From Petaurus breviceps papuanus (lineage: Eukaryota; Chordata; Mammalia; Diprotodontia; Petauridae), in the NCBI GenBank assembly GCA_028583685.1, contig JAMXIF010000073.1:11402544-11466543 (forward strand): 64,000 nucleotides of DNA, in the 5' to 3' direction. The notes under the pieces were generated by a model. It was not told the origin of the DNA. It did not search any database and was given only the letters and a program-made list of their open reading frames with translations. Each line of letters begins with the position of its first letter. The first letter of the stretch is position 1. A program made the translations under genes and the position numbers. Positions 1 to 11,120 of the stretch are shown in pieces.

Positions 1-1143
1 AACAAGTAGCTTTCAGATGATTAAATTAAAGCTATCTATAGTCACATAAAAATGCCCTAAATCACTATTGATTAGAAAAATGCAAATAGGAGATGGCTAG
101 GTGGCACAGTGAATAGAACACCGGCTCTGGAGTCAGAAGGACGCAAGGTCAAATCTGGCCTCAGACACTTAACACAAAAACTAGCCGTGTGACCCTGGGC
201 AAGTCACTTAACCTCAACTGCCCTCCAAAAAGGAAAAAAAAAGAAAGAAAAGAAAAATGCAAATCAAAACAACTCTGAGGTACCACGTCACACCTATCAG
301 ATTGCCTAATATGAGAAAACAGGAAAATGACAAATGCTGGATAAGATGTGGGTAAAATTGGAACACTTATGCATTGTTGGTAGAGCTGTGAACCAATCCA
401 ATCATTCCGGAGAACAATTTGGAACTAGGCCCCAAGGGTTATAAAACTTTTCATACCCTTTGATCTAGCATTACCACTACTAAGTCTGTATCCCAAAGAC
501 ATCACAAAAAAGGTAAAAGGACCCATATGTACAAAAATATTTATAGCAGCTCTTCTTGTGGTGACCAAGAATTGGAAATTGAGGGGACGCCATCATTTGA
601 GGAATGGCTGAACAAGTTGTGGTATATGAATGTGATAGAATACTATTGTGCTATAAGAAATGATGAGTAGGCAAATTTCAGAAAAACTTAGAAAGATTTA
701 CAAGAATAAATGCTGAGTGAAGTAAGCAGCACCAGGAGAACATTGTACACAGTAACAGTAACACTGTAAAATGACCAACTTTGATAGACTTAGCTCTTCT
801 CAGCAATGCAACCATCTAAGACAATTCCAAAAGACTCATGATAGACAATGCTATCCACATCCAGAGAAAGGACTATGGAGTCTGAATGCACATAGAGGCA
901 TACTATTTTCTCTTTTTTTTTTTTCCCCTCCTTATTGTTTTCCCCTTTTGTTCTGATTCTTCCTTCACAACATGAATAATATGGAAATATGTTTAATATG
1001 ACAGTACATGTATGGCACATATCAGATTGCATGTTGTCTTCAGAAGGGCAAAGGGGAGAGGGGGTAATAAATTTAGAACTCAAAATCTTATAAATGTGAA
1101 TGTTGAAAACTAAAAATAAATTAATTAATCAATTTTTTTAAAA
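1..1143 (+). mobile_element. L1 3' end (ORF2 tail plus 3' UTR), split by a SINE
   Basis: The sequence reads as the end of L1 ORF2 followed by its 3' UTR and an A-rich tail. The MQIKTTLRYH-like peptide near 259-290 matches the conserved L1 ORF2 C-terminal region, here as MQIKTTLRYHVTPI. The stretch from 520 to 1120 recurs at 46236-48797 and, inverted, at 32283-32967 and 51279-52090. A SINE at 88-250 interrupts it. The frame is broken, so it is a dead 5'-truncated copy that runs off the window's left edge. Confidence 0.85.
88..250 (+). mobile_element. WSINE-like tRNA-headed SINE inside L1
   Basis: It has a tRNA-like head (GGCTAGGTGGCACAGTG), the GGGCAAGTCACTTAACC core and an A-rich tail. It is bounded by a 14-bp direct repeat, AGAAAAATGCAAAT, at 74-87 and 251-264. 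The repeat proves insertion into the older L1. Confidence 0.88.
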
Positions 1144-1361
1144 GGACCAGAGCCACTAAAAATAGTCACTAAATTTAAAGATGATGACAATCATCAAATG
1201 AGTTCAAATTATTCTTTATTAAGCTGTGTACATTTCCTACAAAGTTTCTAACACCAGAGACAATCTAAAAGGTAATTTACTAACAGTTTCCAATAGCTTT
1301 TCTGGCCTTTCTCAAACTGTACTTTCTGTTCAGATTTACAATTTAATATTCCACCAATTGG

Positions 1362-1690
1362 GGCAGCTAGGTGGTACAGTGGACAGAATGCCAGTACTGG
1401 AGTCAGGAGGACATGAGTTGAAATCCAGCTTCAGACATTCAGTAGCCATGTGACCCTGGGCAAGCGACTTAACCTCTGCTGCCTCAGCTTCCTTAACTCT
1501 AAAATGGGGATAATAAAAGCATCTGTCTAGGTGACTCTGGGTAAGTCACTTAACCTTGTTTGCCTCAGTTTCCTCATCTGTAAAATGAGCTGGAGAAGGA
1601 AATAGCAAACTACTCCAGTATTTTTGTCAAAAAAACCCCAAATGAGGCAGCTGAGAGAATTAGACATGACTGACATGTCTCAACAGCAAA
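1362..1690 (+). mobile_element. MAR1-like long SINE
   Basis: The tRNA-like head at 1362 is followed by the CCTCAGTTTCCTCATCTG core and the 3' end that reads CCAAGAAAACCCCAAATGGG in better copies. That 3' end is RTE-like, and in marsupials such SINEs are thought to be moved by RTE LINEs. Part of the head-core region is repeated, so the copy looks duplicated or chimeric. Confidence 0.7.
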
Positions 1691-1914
1691 TTCCAATAGA
1701 ATGATTTCTGGAAAGTTTAAACATTAATAACTGACATAATTTTGTGATTGTCCATATCAAAAGCAGTGCTAACCAGTTCAAAGAGACGGAACTAAATAAA
1801 AGACAAAGAAAACAGAAAACAGGCATATTCCACTTGAGATGTAAGTTGACTCTTAGACCAAGTTTCAACTAAATTGGCTACAAGTATCTAGACACAGCTG
1901 CCTCCGTATAATTA

Positions 1915-2190
1915 AAGCAGCTAGCATTTATACTACATTTTAAGTTTTGCAAAGCACTTGGCAAATATTAACAGATTTTATCTGTACTTGGCAAATATTA
2001 ACATATTTTATCTTTAGAACAACCCTGGGAAGTAGGTGATAATATTATCATTCTCAATTTTACAAATAAGGAAACTGAGGCAGGCAGCAAGGTTAAATCA
2101 CTTGCCCAGGGTGATATAGTTAGCAAGTGTATGGAGCAGGATCTGAACTCAGCTCTTCCTGACTCCAACTTCAATGCTCTGAGATTATAT
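1915..2190 (-). mobile_element. MIR-type SINE relic
   Basis: An inverted MIR core (GGAAACTGAGGC, CACTTGCCCAGGGTGA) with the AAAGCACTTGGCAAATATT tail. A 30-bp unit is tandemly duplicated at about 1956-2014. Confidence 0.7.
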
Positions 2191-2199
2191 AACATAGAT

Positions 2200-2815
2200 G
2201 AGAATTCACACAGAATTCAGTGATCACTCTGTCACTTCCCCATCATATGACCTGCCACAAAACCTGCAAATTTTCCTAATGAATTTACTCAAATGGAAAG
2301 GTTAAAAAACCCAATGCTAAAATACTATGCTGAAATGCCTCATTTTGCCTGTCAGATATCTCATAAGGCATGCAATTGGTGGAGTAGGGTAAAAAAAAAA
2401 ATCAGAAAAACAAAACTGCACCTGTGTTTTAGTAATTATTAAATACTTTGGAACATTTCTCTCTTCCTCGTAGCCAGCAAACAAATCTATGTGGGAAATA
2501 AACTTAAAAGTCAGTCTGGAAGATTTAAATTCTCTAAGGGAAGAAATGAGTATAATTCTCACATCAGGCCTAAAGCAAGCATTTGAATATATAAGTATTA
2601 GAAATAAAAACATAATAATAGAGAAACAATTTTTACAATTTATACAGGGCTCCTAGCTATGTAAATATTCCCATAATGTGGAAATTTGAGGGTCACAATG
2701 TAACTTAAGGTCTATTGTTACCTTGAAACTCCATTATTTTATAAAACTGAATTTTTGCAATGAGAGGAGATAGAAAGAGTAAGATAGATCTTCCAAATGA
2801 AGGCATAAGATTAGG
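2200..2815. other. No recognised feature
   Basis: AT-rich sequence with no repeat family, coding signal or structure that I recognise. Confidence 0.4.
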
Positions 2816-2818
2816 TAG

Positions 2819-2963
2819 AGGGCAGCTAGGAGGCACAATGGATAGAGCACCTGCTCTGGAATCAGGAGGACCCAAGTTCAAATGCAGCCTCAGACACTTA
2901 CTGTGTGACCCTGGGCAAGTCGCTTAACCTTAATTGCCCTCCCCCCCCAAAAAAAAAATTTAA
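2819..2963 (+). mobile_element. WSINE-like SINE
   Basis: Full-length copy: GGGCAGCTAGGAGGCAC head, GGGCAAGTCGCTTAACC core, then a run of C and an A tail. Confidence 0.85.
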
Positions 2964-3039
2964 ATAAAATAAGACTTTGTCAATCTGTTTACTGAGCCCG
3001 ACTCCACAATGGGGATTTTACAGTACACCTACATTATGT

Positions 3040-3460
3040 ACTGTATAGAGTACTACACCTTAAGTCAGGAAGACCAGGTTTCAAATCCTGCCTCAGACAC
3101 TCAGTAGCTATGTGGGCAAGTCTCTTAACCACTGCCTGCCTCAACTTCCTTAACTGTAAAATGGTGATAATAAAAGCACCTGACTCCCAGAGTTGCTGTG
3201 ACAATTAAGATATTATTTGTAAAGTGCTTAGGACAATGCCTAGCATGTAGCAGGCACTAAATAAATGCTTCTTCCCTTGCCCCTTGAAAGATAACAGGGC
3301 ATTTATTTAACAGAAGGCAAAGTTTTCTCATCTATGAAATGGGGATAATAATAGCACTAACTCCCAGGGTTTTGTGAGAATAAAAATGAGATCACATGAA
3401 TAAAATATTGCATACCTTAAAGGGCTATGTAAATGGTGGATGTCATTGTTATTGTAAGGC
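3040..3460 (+). mobile_element. Two adjacent MIR-type relics
   Basis: A MIR-like copy at about 3040-3270 ends with the L2-like tail AGGCACTAAATAAATGC. A second partial copy at 3315-3450 starts in the core (CTCATCTATGAAATGGGG) and ends TTAAAGGGCTATGTAAATG. Confidence 0.65.
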
Positions 3461-3469
3461 ATGTGACTG

Positions 3470-4030
3470 ATCAGGAAACAGCCAGTCTAAAATATAGTGA
3501 AGGAAAAACAATCTGCAAGTCTGGAAACTGGAACACGTTACAAATACACTTTAAAATGAAGACAGGTGGTGACGGATAAAAATGCAAACAGAAGGACTGT
3601 GGTGTATATGGATGCTAGAAAAGAGAATTGTAGAGTGTGATGTTGTCAGCTTTCATCCAGAACTATCCAAGGGAGAGACGTGAATATTTAGTTCAGAGAA
3701 TTGGAAGGAACCTCAAAAGTCATGTAGTTCAATCATTTCCTGCCCATTTAAAATATGAGGGTATTGGGTTCTACAAGTGAATAAGGCATCTATTAAGCAT
3801 TTACTCTATGCAAAGCACTGGAGATAGGAAGGGTTCTATGACGTTATGAGTTTATATCCAGGTTTTTGAAAACCATATTCTATCCTAGAAGCACTAAAAT
3901 CTGTTCATATCTTTGGTTCTAAAATCATGGAGTATAGTTAAATGTGTTTTTAAGAGATAAAATAACTCCCAGATAAAAACTGAGAATTAATTAATTTCAT
4001 GCTTTTTAAAACTGTGTGCAGCATGTCTTA
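3470..4030. other. Mostly unrecognised sequence
   Basis: Contains a short MIR-like fragment near 3695-3770 and nothing else I can place. Confidence 0.4.
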
Positions 4031-4034
4031 AGGA

Positions 4035-4205
4035 CTCCTAAACTATACATATATACACACACATACATGTATGTATGAATTATATATTATGTGTATGCAT
4101 GTATGAATGATATATTACATTGTGTGTTATATATATATGTGTATTATATATTATATATGTATTATGTAGGTAGGGGTGTGTGTGTATATATATATATATA
4201 TATAA

Positions 4206-4236
<31 letters not shown>

Positions 4237-4240
4237 CAGA
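4035..4240. repeat. AT/GT-rich simple repeat
   Basis: Runs of TATA, TGTA and CACA steps, densest at 4184-4240. The peptides read from it are low-complexity Y/I strings and are not genes. Confidence 0.85.
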
Positions 4241-4579
4241 CTAGAAACCTGCAAAGAACCTAGAGCAGATCATCTGAAACCATGTGTATCTGGATGGTGG
4301 GCAGATATTAGGAGCAGAGCAAGAAAAATCCCGTGACTGTGAAAACCTATTCCAACCAGAAAAGGACCATGCCAATTTGTATTTGGACCAGCAATAGAAC
4401 AGGGGCTCAAAAAGAAAAACAAATAAACAGCAACAAAATCCAAAGCCTTTCCCCTAACAACCAACAGGCTCTTCTGCTAGCAATACAGCAAAGGCTTGAC
4501 TGTATTTACCTGAGGAGGTTTTTTTTTTCCCCACTGAAAGCCAAAAATATACTGGAACCCTAAAGCATAAGGAACCTAG

Positions 4580-4830
4580 GAAGATAGAGAACTGAGTTTG
4601 AAGTTAGGAAGATCTGAGTTCAAATCCTGCCTAAGACACTCAGAGAACTAGCTGGTTGACCCTGGGCAAATCACTCATACTCTGTCTGCCTCAGTTTCCT
4701 TAACTGTAAAATGGGGATAATAATAGCACCTACCTTCCAGATGCCATTGTTTTGGGAATCAGATGAAATATTATTTTTAAGCCACTTAGCATAGTGCCTG
4801 CCACACAGTGTGTTAATAAATGCTCGTGCA
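4580..4830 (+). mobile_element. MIR-type SINE relic
   Basis: Head near 4585 (AGAACTGAGTTTGAAGT), core TGCCTCAGTTTCCTTAACTG, tail GCACCTACCTTCCAGATG, ending with an L2-like GTGTTAATAAATGCTCG. Confidence 0.7.
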
Positions 4831-5149
4831 TGAACAAGACCCAGGGAAATCCAGTCCCCCGGTTAAGAGATCCAAAGTGAATAAGAGCTAACTCCAGCCT
4901 AGGAAATGAAGCAGCAGCTGAGTAAAGGTTAATGGAAAAAAGTCTATAGGTATCTTTCTATAAGATATTGGCCTAAATTGTGTATCATCTATCTGAAAAG
5001 TATCCCTAATAATACAATGGGTGGGGCATTGAGAGGTTACCAGGGCTGAACAGTCAGCACCATCAGAGTCAGAACTTGAACCTATGTCTTCCTGACTTGG
5101 AAGCTCTTCTGTCCTTCGAGGATCTCTATCCACTCTACTGCACTGCCTC

Positions 5150-5300
5150 CCATTTTATAGCACTGAGTTTTGCAAAGGAACCCATTGGGGTAGATACTAT
5201 GGGCATCATCATATCCATTTTTTAAGACTTAGAGAGACCACCTAGGCTGGGATCATCCAGCTAATAAGTTATGGAGGCAGGATTCTTACTGACATTTTTT
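5150..5300 (-). mobile_element. MIR-type fragment
   Basis: Inverted core only (GTTTTGCAAAGGAACCC, AGCTAATAAGTTATGGAGGC), degraded. Confidence 0.45.
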
Positions 5301-5349
5301 TGCTGAATTAACTCCAACATTTTTTCAACTATCTCATAATACTACTCTA

Positions 5350-5602
5350 CTATACTAAGTCATGTGATACAGTAGATAGAGTACCTGGTCTGACAGGAAG
5401 ACTCATCTTTCTGAGTTTGAATTTGGCCTCAGACACTTAATAGCTGGGTGATCCCCAGGCAATTCACTTAATCCTATTTGCCTCAGTTTCCTCATCTGTA
5501 AAATGGGCTGGAGAAGGAAATGGAAAACCACTCCAGTATCTCTGCCCCCAAAAAACCCAAATGGGGTCACAAAGAATTGAACACAACTGAACAACATACC
5601 GA
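5350..5602 (+). mobile_element. MAR1-like long SINE
   Basis: Near full length: degraded head at 5350, core CCTCAGTTTCCTCATCTG, and RTE-like 3' end (AAATGGGGTCACAAAGAATT ... ACAACTGAACAACA). Confidence 0.8.
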
Positions 5603-5719
5603 TTTAGGCCTCCACTCACCAAAACAAAGCAAAAATACACCTTTTCTACAATTCTGCTTTCAAATTAAAATAGGAAGAAAAAAAGCCCAGTTTCACAGAG
5701 CACTAAGATCATCCTAAAT

Positions 5720-5955
5720 AACTCACATTTATATGACATTCTAAGGTTTTTTGTTTTGAAAAACTTTTCTTCACAACAATCTTGTGAGCTAAGTAGAGTG
5801 GGGTTTATTATGTCCATTTTATAAGTGAAAAGACCCAGACTAGAGGGATTAAGTTATTTGCCCAGGGTGACCCAGCTAGTAAGGCTCAGAGCTTTGAACT
5901 GAAACCCAGGTTTTCTGCCTTCAGATCAGTGTTCTTTCCACGAGACACCACCTCT
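5720..5955 (-). mobile_element. MIR-type SINE
   Basis: Inverted MIR with tail (CTCACATTTATATGACATTC), core (TTGCCCAGGGTGACCCAGCT) and head (CACGAGACACCACCTC). Confidence 0.7.
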
Positions 5956-6600
5956 CATTCAGAGAGGCTGCCCTATCAAACTGTTTCACTGTGAACAATA
6001 GCTGTAACCTCCCTGTTCTCTAAGATCAAACATTCTATCCTCTTTAGAAAGCCATGATAGTTTTACTTTGGCTCTGCCTTACTCAATTCCATGAAGCCCA
6101 TGGAAAACAGGATTGTACGTATAATTTTACATATTATTAAAGTAATATCATAGTGTTCTACTAATAACTCCAGTTCATTCAAGATGAAAGAAGGCACAAC
6201 TGCTCATTAGAAAACAAATTAACCTTCATTTGGGAGACTAATCAACAGGATCAACAACAAAAATACTGAAATAATGAAGCGTGGCTAGAAATAAAAGGAA
6301 AGCAAGGACCTCCATTAAGAAGGGCACTGAGAACTTTAAATTGGGTGAGGGGATCAGACAGAAGCATGTTGTCCTGACCTCACCTCCTTAATCCAGATGG
6401 AGCTTTTCAAATTGATTAAAGCCTTAGGACTATCTCCACATGTCTGCTTCACCGACTGCTTTCAATCATTATTCTTTGGCTTGGCACAGAGGAATCTGCT
6501 CTGATGACACATCACACCTGAACAATAGCTCTTTTATGTTTTTAAAAATAAAGCAAAGCCTATTAAATATTCCTCCCTGAGAGGTACTCTATGCTTTATT
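5956..6600. other. No recognised feature
   Basis: AT-rich, apparently single-copy intronic sequence of the candidate minus-strand gene. Confidence 0.4.
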
Positions 6601-6604
6601 TATA

Positions 6605-6790
6605 CACACACAGAATGTCAGAGCTGGATGATCTAGTCCCACAACATCACTCTACCGACATGGAAACAGAGGACCAGAGAGAGATTAAGGTCATTTGACC
6701 CCATATCATTAGGTAGTAAGTGAGTAAGTCAGGATTCAAATTCAGGTCCTGTTCCTCTGAATCCAGTATACTTCCACTACACCAAAATGG
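6605..6790 (-). mobile_element. MIR-type fragment
   Basis: Inverted core: ACAGAATGTCAGAGCTGGA, ACATGGAAACAGAGGACCAG and TCAAATTCAGGTCCTGTTCC. Confidence 0.6.
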
Positions 6791-7163
6791 TTCATCACAT
6801 GATTGCATTCTAAATGGTTTGAAGGTAGTTCAAAATACAGAACTTAATCTATTTTAAAACACCCCCTTCTTCAGCCAAGTACTGGATACTACTTGAGATT
6901 CTTATGACAAGTAGTATCAGATTCTTCCACAATGCAATTCTCAGGCAGTCAAATCCTTCCTTCAATCCTTTCAAGTTACTAGAGTAACCACTGAGAGAAG
7001 TGATCATTTATCAAATTATTTCCTATGGCATAAGAGCTAATCAGCTTTTGAAAGCACCTTCTTGTCTACCCAGGAGCTGATACCCAGGAGAGTGCCTTCT
7101 TAAGCTTGATTAATAAGAATCCTAGAGTTCTAAAACGTAAGTGGTGAAATGCCAAGCTCTTAC

Positions 7164-7355
7164 CTGTTTGTATAACTGTCACCTGCTGTTTATCTTGAAT
7201 GAGCTGAATGACATCAGACACATCAATCTGATGCTCACTTTCTTCCTCTTTGACCTCATTAGTCTGAGATGGGGATGAAGAACAATGGCTACTTCCAGTT
7301 TCCTTGCACAGGATAAACCTCCAACAGTCAAACATCAAAGAGCTTGAGTGGTTAC
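7164..7355 (-). CDS. Internal coding exon of an unidentified minus-strand gene
   Basis: The minus strand shows an acceptor (AAATTGCAG) at 7356-7357 and a strong donor (ACAG followed by GTAAGAGC) at 7163. The exon is 192 bp and stays open in the frame set by the upstream exon at 22709-22764. Both ends are phase 1, so it could be skipped without a frame change. The 64 residues are hydrophobic and Cys-containing at first (FDCWRFILC), then serine-rich, then acidic with a SUMO-type VKEE motif, then DVSDVIQLIQ and a glutamine/valine stretch. This composition is common in nuclear regulators. I do not recognise the family and give no symbol. The acceptor tract is weak, which is the main doubt. Confidence 0.6.
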
Positions 7356-7364
7356 CTGCAATTT

Positions 7365-8105
7365 AATAAATAAATGTGGAGATAAATCAGGCTACCAAAA
7401 ATATAGTTAATTAGAAGAGTATTTTGTCTTTTTCACGTGTTTAGAAAAATTGTTTCAATAAACTGGTTGTAGGTTCTGGCCACATTCACATTGAAATGGG
7501 CACTGTACCTTAAAAAATATTTTTTTCTGGGGTAGAAATTTCATGGAATCCATAAAATAATTTTGCACAGCAAAATTTCTCTTACAACTCTAGAATCTGA
7601 CGGGAGAAGGTAGTCAAAATACATCTCCCACCTCTAAGGCTCAAAATAGTGGTTTTTGCCTTGACATTTAGGTTGTTGTTTCAACGATTTCCAAATCTTT
7701 TAAGCTCTTAGTTTCAATGACACTTCCTAATTCATTACCCTGGCAAAGTTGCAAAAACTGTTTCTGGCTGCTTATTAAGATGACCTCAGAATTTTTTCAG
7801 TGCTTCTATGTCAATAAGGCAATACTTGAATCTCAGAATAAGTAAGAAATGTATTATTTTGCCCATGAAATAAGTTTAGGAAAAGAACTTGTAGGAAGTT
7901 TTTCGCTATTTTGAGCTTTAGAAAAGTTAGCAATTATATTTCCAAGTATACACTATCTGAAAGTGTTTAGACACAAATATTGGGATTGGGGGGGGGGCTT
8001 TGATTTCATTGTTTTAGGGTACTCCCACAATTATTTGTCTATTTGCCACTCCCCTACCCTTTATCACTGAATATCAACTTGATTTCTGCAACCAAGAGTC
8101 TTAAA
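7365..8105. other. Intron flank, no recognised feature
   Basis: Single-copy-looking sequence beside the candidate exon, with no repeat signature apart from a short G run at 7990-7999. Confidence 0.4.
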
Positions 8106-8116
8106 AGAGCTACTCT

Positions 8117-8263
8117 GGGGGTGGCTAGGTGGCACAGTGAAATCATCAGGAGGATCTGAGTTCAAATCCAATCTCAGACACTTAACAGTTACTAGCCATG
8201 TGGCCTTGGGCAAGTCACTTAACCCCAATTGCCCTGCCTTCCCCCCTCCAAAGAGAAAAAAAA
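8117..8263 (+). mobile_element. WSINE-like SINE
   Basis: GGTGGCTAGGTGGCACAGTG head; the middle of the head is shortened. Core and A tail are present. Confidence 0.85.
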
Positions 8264-8377
8264 AGTACTTTGGGGGGCTGAGAAGTTCAGTCACACAGCT
8301 CATATGTACCAGAAACAGGATTTAATCCCAGATCATCTTAACTCAAAGGTCAGTTCTCTACCATGCATGCTGCCTCT

Positions 8378-8528
8378 TCTTTTTTTGTTTTTTTTTGGGG
8401 GGGGGAGGGGGCAAAAATTGAGGTTAAGTGACTCGCTCAGGGTCACATAGCTAGTAAGTTTCTGAGGTCATATTTGAACTCAGGGCCTCTTCTAGGGCTA
8501 CTCTACCCTCCATGCCACCTAACTGCCC
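8378..8528 (-). mobile_element. WSINE-like SINE with target-site duplication
   Basis: Inverted full copy starting with a T/G tract and ending CACCTAACTGCCCC. It is flanked by ATGCTGCCTCTT at about 8366-8377 and again at 8533-8544. Confidence 0.88.
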
Positions 8529-8664
8529 CTGTATGCTGCCTCTTTAAAGTTAACTCAGTAAAACTGCCCTGTATTTAATTCTTTCAGTATTTAGTCATTT
8601 CTCTGTTATTTATCTTTTATGGCTTATACATACTTTCACCTTTCCTACTATCACACTTTCTGTG

Positions 8665-9000
8665 CAACAGGTGACAGAATAAGCATTTATTAATCACTTG
8701 CTTAGTGTCAAGCACTGTGCAAAACACCAGAGATATAAACAGAAATAGTGAGTCATTTCTAGCTCTCAGGGAGTTCACACTGTAATTGGGGAGACAACAA
8801 ATGAAAAAAGTTGGGCTTCAGGGCAGATGAAAAGGCAGAGAAGTCATAAAGGTGCAGCAGGGTGGATGGCAAGGCCCAATCAGTTAACAAACAGTGCCAG
8901 GAATCTGCAGGACACAAAGGCAGGGCAGATGGTAAGGTCTGGAGGTCTTCCATCTCACCAGAATGAATCCAGCTGATGAGTCCCTTCTCATACAAGCCAA
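8665..9000 (-). repeat. L2-tailed repeat with an internal GGCAGATGG motif array (copy 1)
   Basis: It begins like an inverted L2 3' tail (TTATTAATCACTTGCTTAGT, then TCTCAGGGAGTTCACACTGT). It then runs into repeated GGGCAGATGAAAAGGC / GGTGGATGGCAAGGCC / GGGCAGATGGTAAGGTC units. The same order of parts is found at 17700-18030, so this is a repeat and not a gene, although a 140-residue open frame crosses it. Confidence 0.6.
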
Positions 9001-9579
9001 GGGAAGAGTCAAGTAGACCAAATGGGTTCTGGATGCCCTGGCTGATGGAAAGGTCAAAAGGAAAAGGCAAGAGGAACTTTCCCCTCACAGTGAAAGTTCT
9101 TCCTCCTACAGTGTTCTTGCACTGGATGCATACAGAATGGGATCTAGGATCCCAGAGCAGAAAGTTTGAGAGGAAGGACACTTGTATAGTCTGCTGTGGT
9201 GGTCCCCATAGGTTCTAGGATAGCCCAGGAATATGGATTAGAGCAGGAGGGTGAAAGGTAAAGAAGATGCATGTGAACATGCTTTTTTTTTAAGGAGGCA
9301 TTACACAAATAATAAAGTCATAATAATTTGTATATTTGCTTTACTTCCAGTCTCAGCCTACCTAGATTGTACAATGCTCTTTTCCAGCAATTCCTTTCAT
9401 TCAATTTACTTCCATTCTTTAATTCAATAAAACATTAAATAACTACCACAATACATGTAAGGCACTGTGGACAAGTGGGACAAAGCAAAGTCCCAAATTT
9501 TTAGCTTGTATCCACTGTCCTCCATAATCAGCCAGGAGAGTATAATTTATTTTATATATTTTTTAGAGAGTATAATTAA

Positions 9580-9665
9580 GAATGCACTGAGTTTGGAATC
9601 AAGAGGCTTGGATTCAAATCCCATTTCCTTTACTAGCTGTTTGCATTGCCTGAGGTCACACAAGA
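9580..9665 (+). mobile_element. MIR-type fragment
   Basis: AGTTTGGAATCAAGAGGCTTGGATTCAAATCCC is the MIR head-core, read here in short pieces; the remainder is lost. Confidence 0.5.
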
Positions 9666-9764
9666 CAAATGCTCCCTGAAAGAAAGACCCAAACGGGAAT
9701 AATTTTGAAGAGGAAAAAAACTGTCAGAAGAAACCAATGGAACTACACAGGAAACTTATTTACC

Positions 9765-10362
9765 CAGCTTAGATTTTTAAGAACACATACACAGAAGATG
9801 GGGACGGGGGGCGGGGAGGGGGGAAAGGGCAAATAACTGATGACAATTTCTTTAAAGTAAGAAGATAATTTTTTCACTTGATTTTTTTTGTTTTTTTGCA
9901 ACATGGCTAATATGGAAATATGTTTTGCATGATTTTACTTATATAAGAGATATACTGCTTACCTTCTCGATGGGTGGGGGAGGTGCAGGAGGGATAGAGA
10001 GAATTTAGAACTCAAAAGTTGTTTAAAGAATGTTAAAAATGGGGGTGGCCAAGTAGCACAGCGAGTAAGAGCACCAGCTCCAGTGTCAGGATGACCTGGG
10101 GATCGAATCCAGGCTCAGACACTTAGCACCCACCCAGAAACACCTGGCCATGTAACCTTGAGCAAGTTACTTAACCCCAATTGCTTAGGGGCGGCCAGGT
10201 GGCTCAGCAAGTAAGAGCACCAGCTCCAGTGTTGGGATGACCTGGGGATCAAATCCAGGCTCAGATACTTAGCACCACACCCAGAAATAACTAACCCCAA
10301 TTGCTTAAAAAAAATAATATTAAAAATGAATAGCAAAATTTTAACAAGAAACAAAGATAGGG
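9765..10362 (+). mobile_element. L1 3' UTR fragment, split by a dimeric SINE
   Basis: The ATATGGAAATATGTTTTGCA and GAATTTAGAACTCAAAAGTT motifs match the L1 3' UTRs at 970-1090 and 48610-48730. The dimeric SINE at 10042-10319 interrupts the A/T-rich end. Confidence 0.7.
10042..10319 (+). mobile_element. Dimeric tRNA-like SINE, copy 1
   Basis: Two head-to-tail monomers, each with a tRNA-like A-box region (CAGCGAGTAAGAGCACC) and a B box (GGGGATCGAATCC). They are joined at CCCCAATTGCTTAGGGG. The left monomer has CACCCACCCAGAAACACC; the right has CACCACACCCAGAAATAAC. TTAAAAATG repeats at 10033-10041 and 10320-10328. A piece of the second monomer's 3' part is missing. Confidence 0.85.
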
Positions 10363-10513
10363 AGTAGCTAGTCACTGGCCCTGGAGTCAGGAGACCCTGA
10401 GTTCAAATGCGACCTCAGATACTTGACACTGACTAGCTGTGTGGCTTTGGGCAAGTCACTTAACCCCAACTGCCCTGCCTTCTCCCCTCCAAAAAGACAA
10501 AAAAAAAAAAACC
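10363..10513 (+). mobile_element. WSINE-like SINE with target-site duplication
   Basis: Slightly shortened head, complete core and A tail, flanked by CAAGAAACAAAGATAGG at about 10346-10362 and 10514-10530. Confidence 0.87.
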
Positions 10514-10554
10514 CAAGAAACAAAGATAGGGGGGCTAAAAAAAAAGTAGCATGT

Positions 10555-10745
10555 TAGTTTAACAAGCCTTTATTAAGAATCTGCTTTATGTTAGGCATTG
10601 TGCTAAATGCTATAGATACAAAAAAAGGCAATACATTCAAAATAAACAAAAAAACCCAGCCAAATGCTCAAGAAACTCCCCGCCTAATGGCAGAGACAAC
10701 ATGCAACAATGATGTACAAACAAGATATGGACAGGATACTGCCAC
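10555..10745 (-). mobile_element. L2-tailed repeat fragment
   Basis: AACAAGCCTTTATTAAGAAT followed by TAGGCATTGTGCTAAATGC and GAGACAACATGCAACAATGA. This is the inverted L2-type 3' end seen in several places in this window. Confidence 0.65.
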
Positions 10746-11120
10746 ATCCTGTTAAAAAATAGTGTGAGGAGCTATTTTTTTTTAAATTCTGATAAGTATG
10801 AAGTATACATTGAAATAAGGAAAAACCTATACAAGGCGATAGAAAACAAAAATCAGCAGAACTGGGCCTGCATACACAGATTACAATTATATTTAAATAA
10901 TGTATAATGTGCATATTTTAAATAAAAAAAGAAAAAAATTAGGATTGGGGATTTAGAACTGCAAGAAATGTTAGTGCTTAACTAATCCATCCCCCTCACC
11001 TTATACATGAGGGGGATGGACTAGGTGAGCTCTAACATAACAGGGATCAAATGAAAGAAATCAAGCCAAGGTAAATCTTTGAGCTGACTGTGGAGAACAT
11101 GAACAAAAGTTCATCTTTTG

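Noticed and set aside
8759-9181. 140-residue minus-strand open frame
   Set aside because: Most of it lies in a repeat that recurs at 17700-18030; no protein family recognised.
10042-10319. tRNA-like A and B boxes as possible tRNA genes
   Set aside because: They belong to SINE heads; no cloverleaf with an anticodon arm and acceptor stem is kept.
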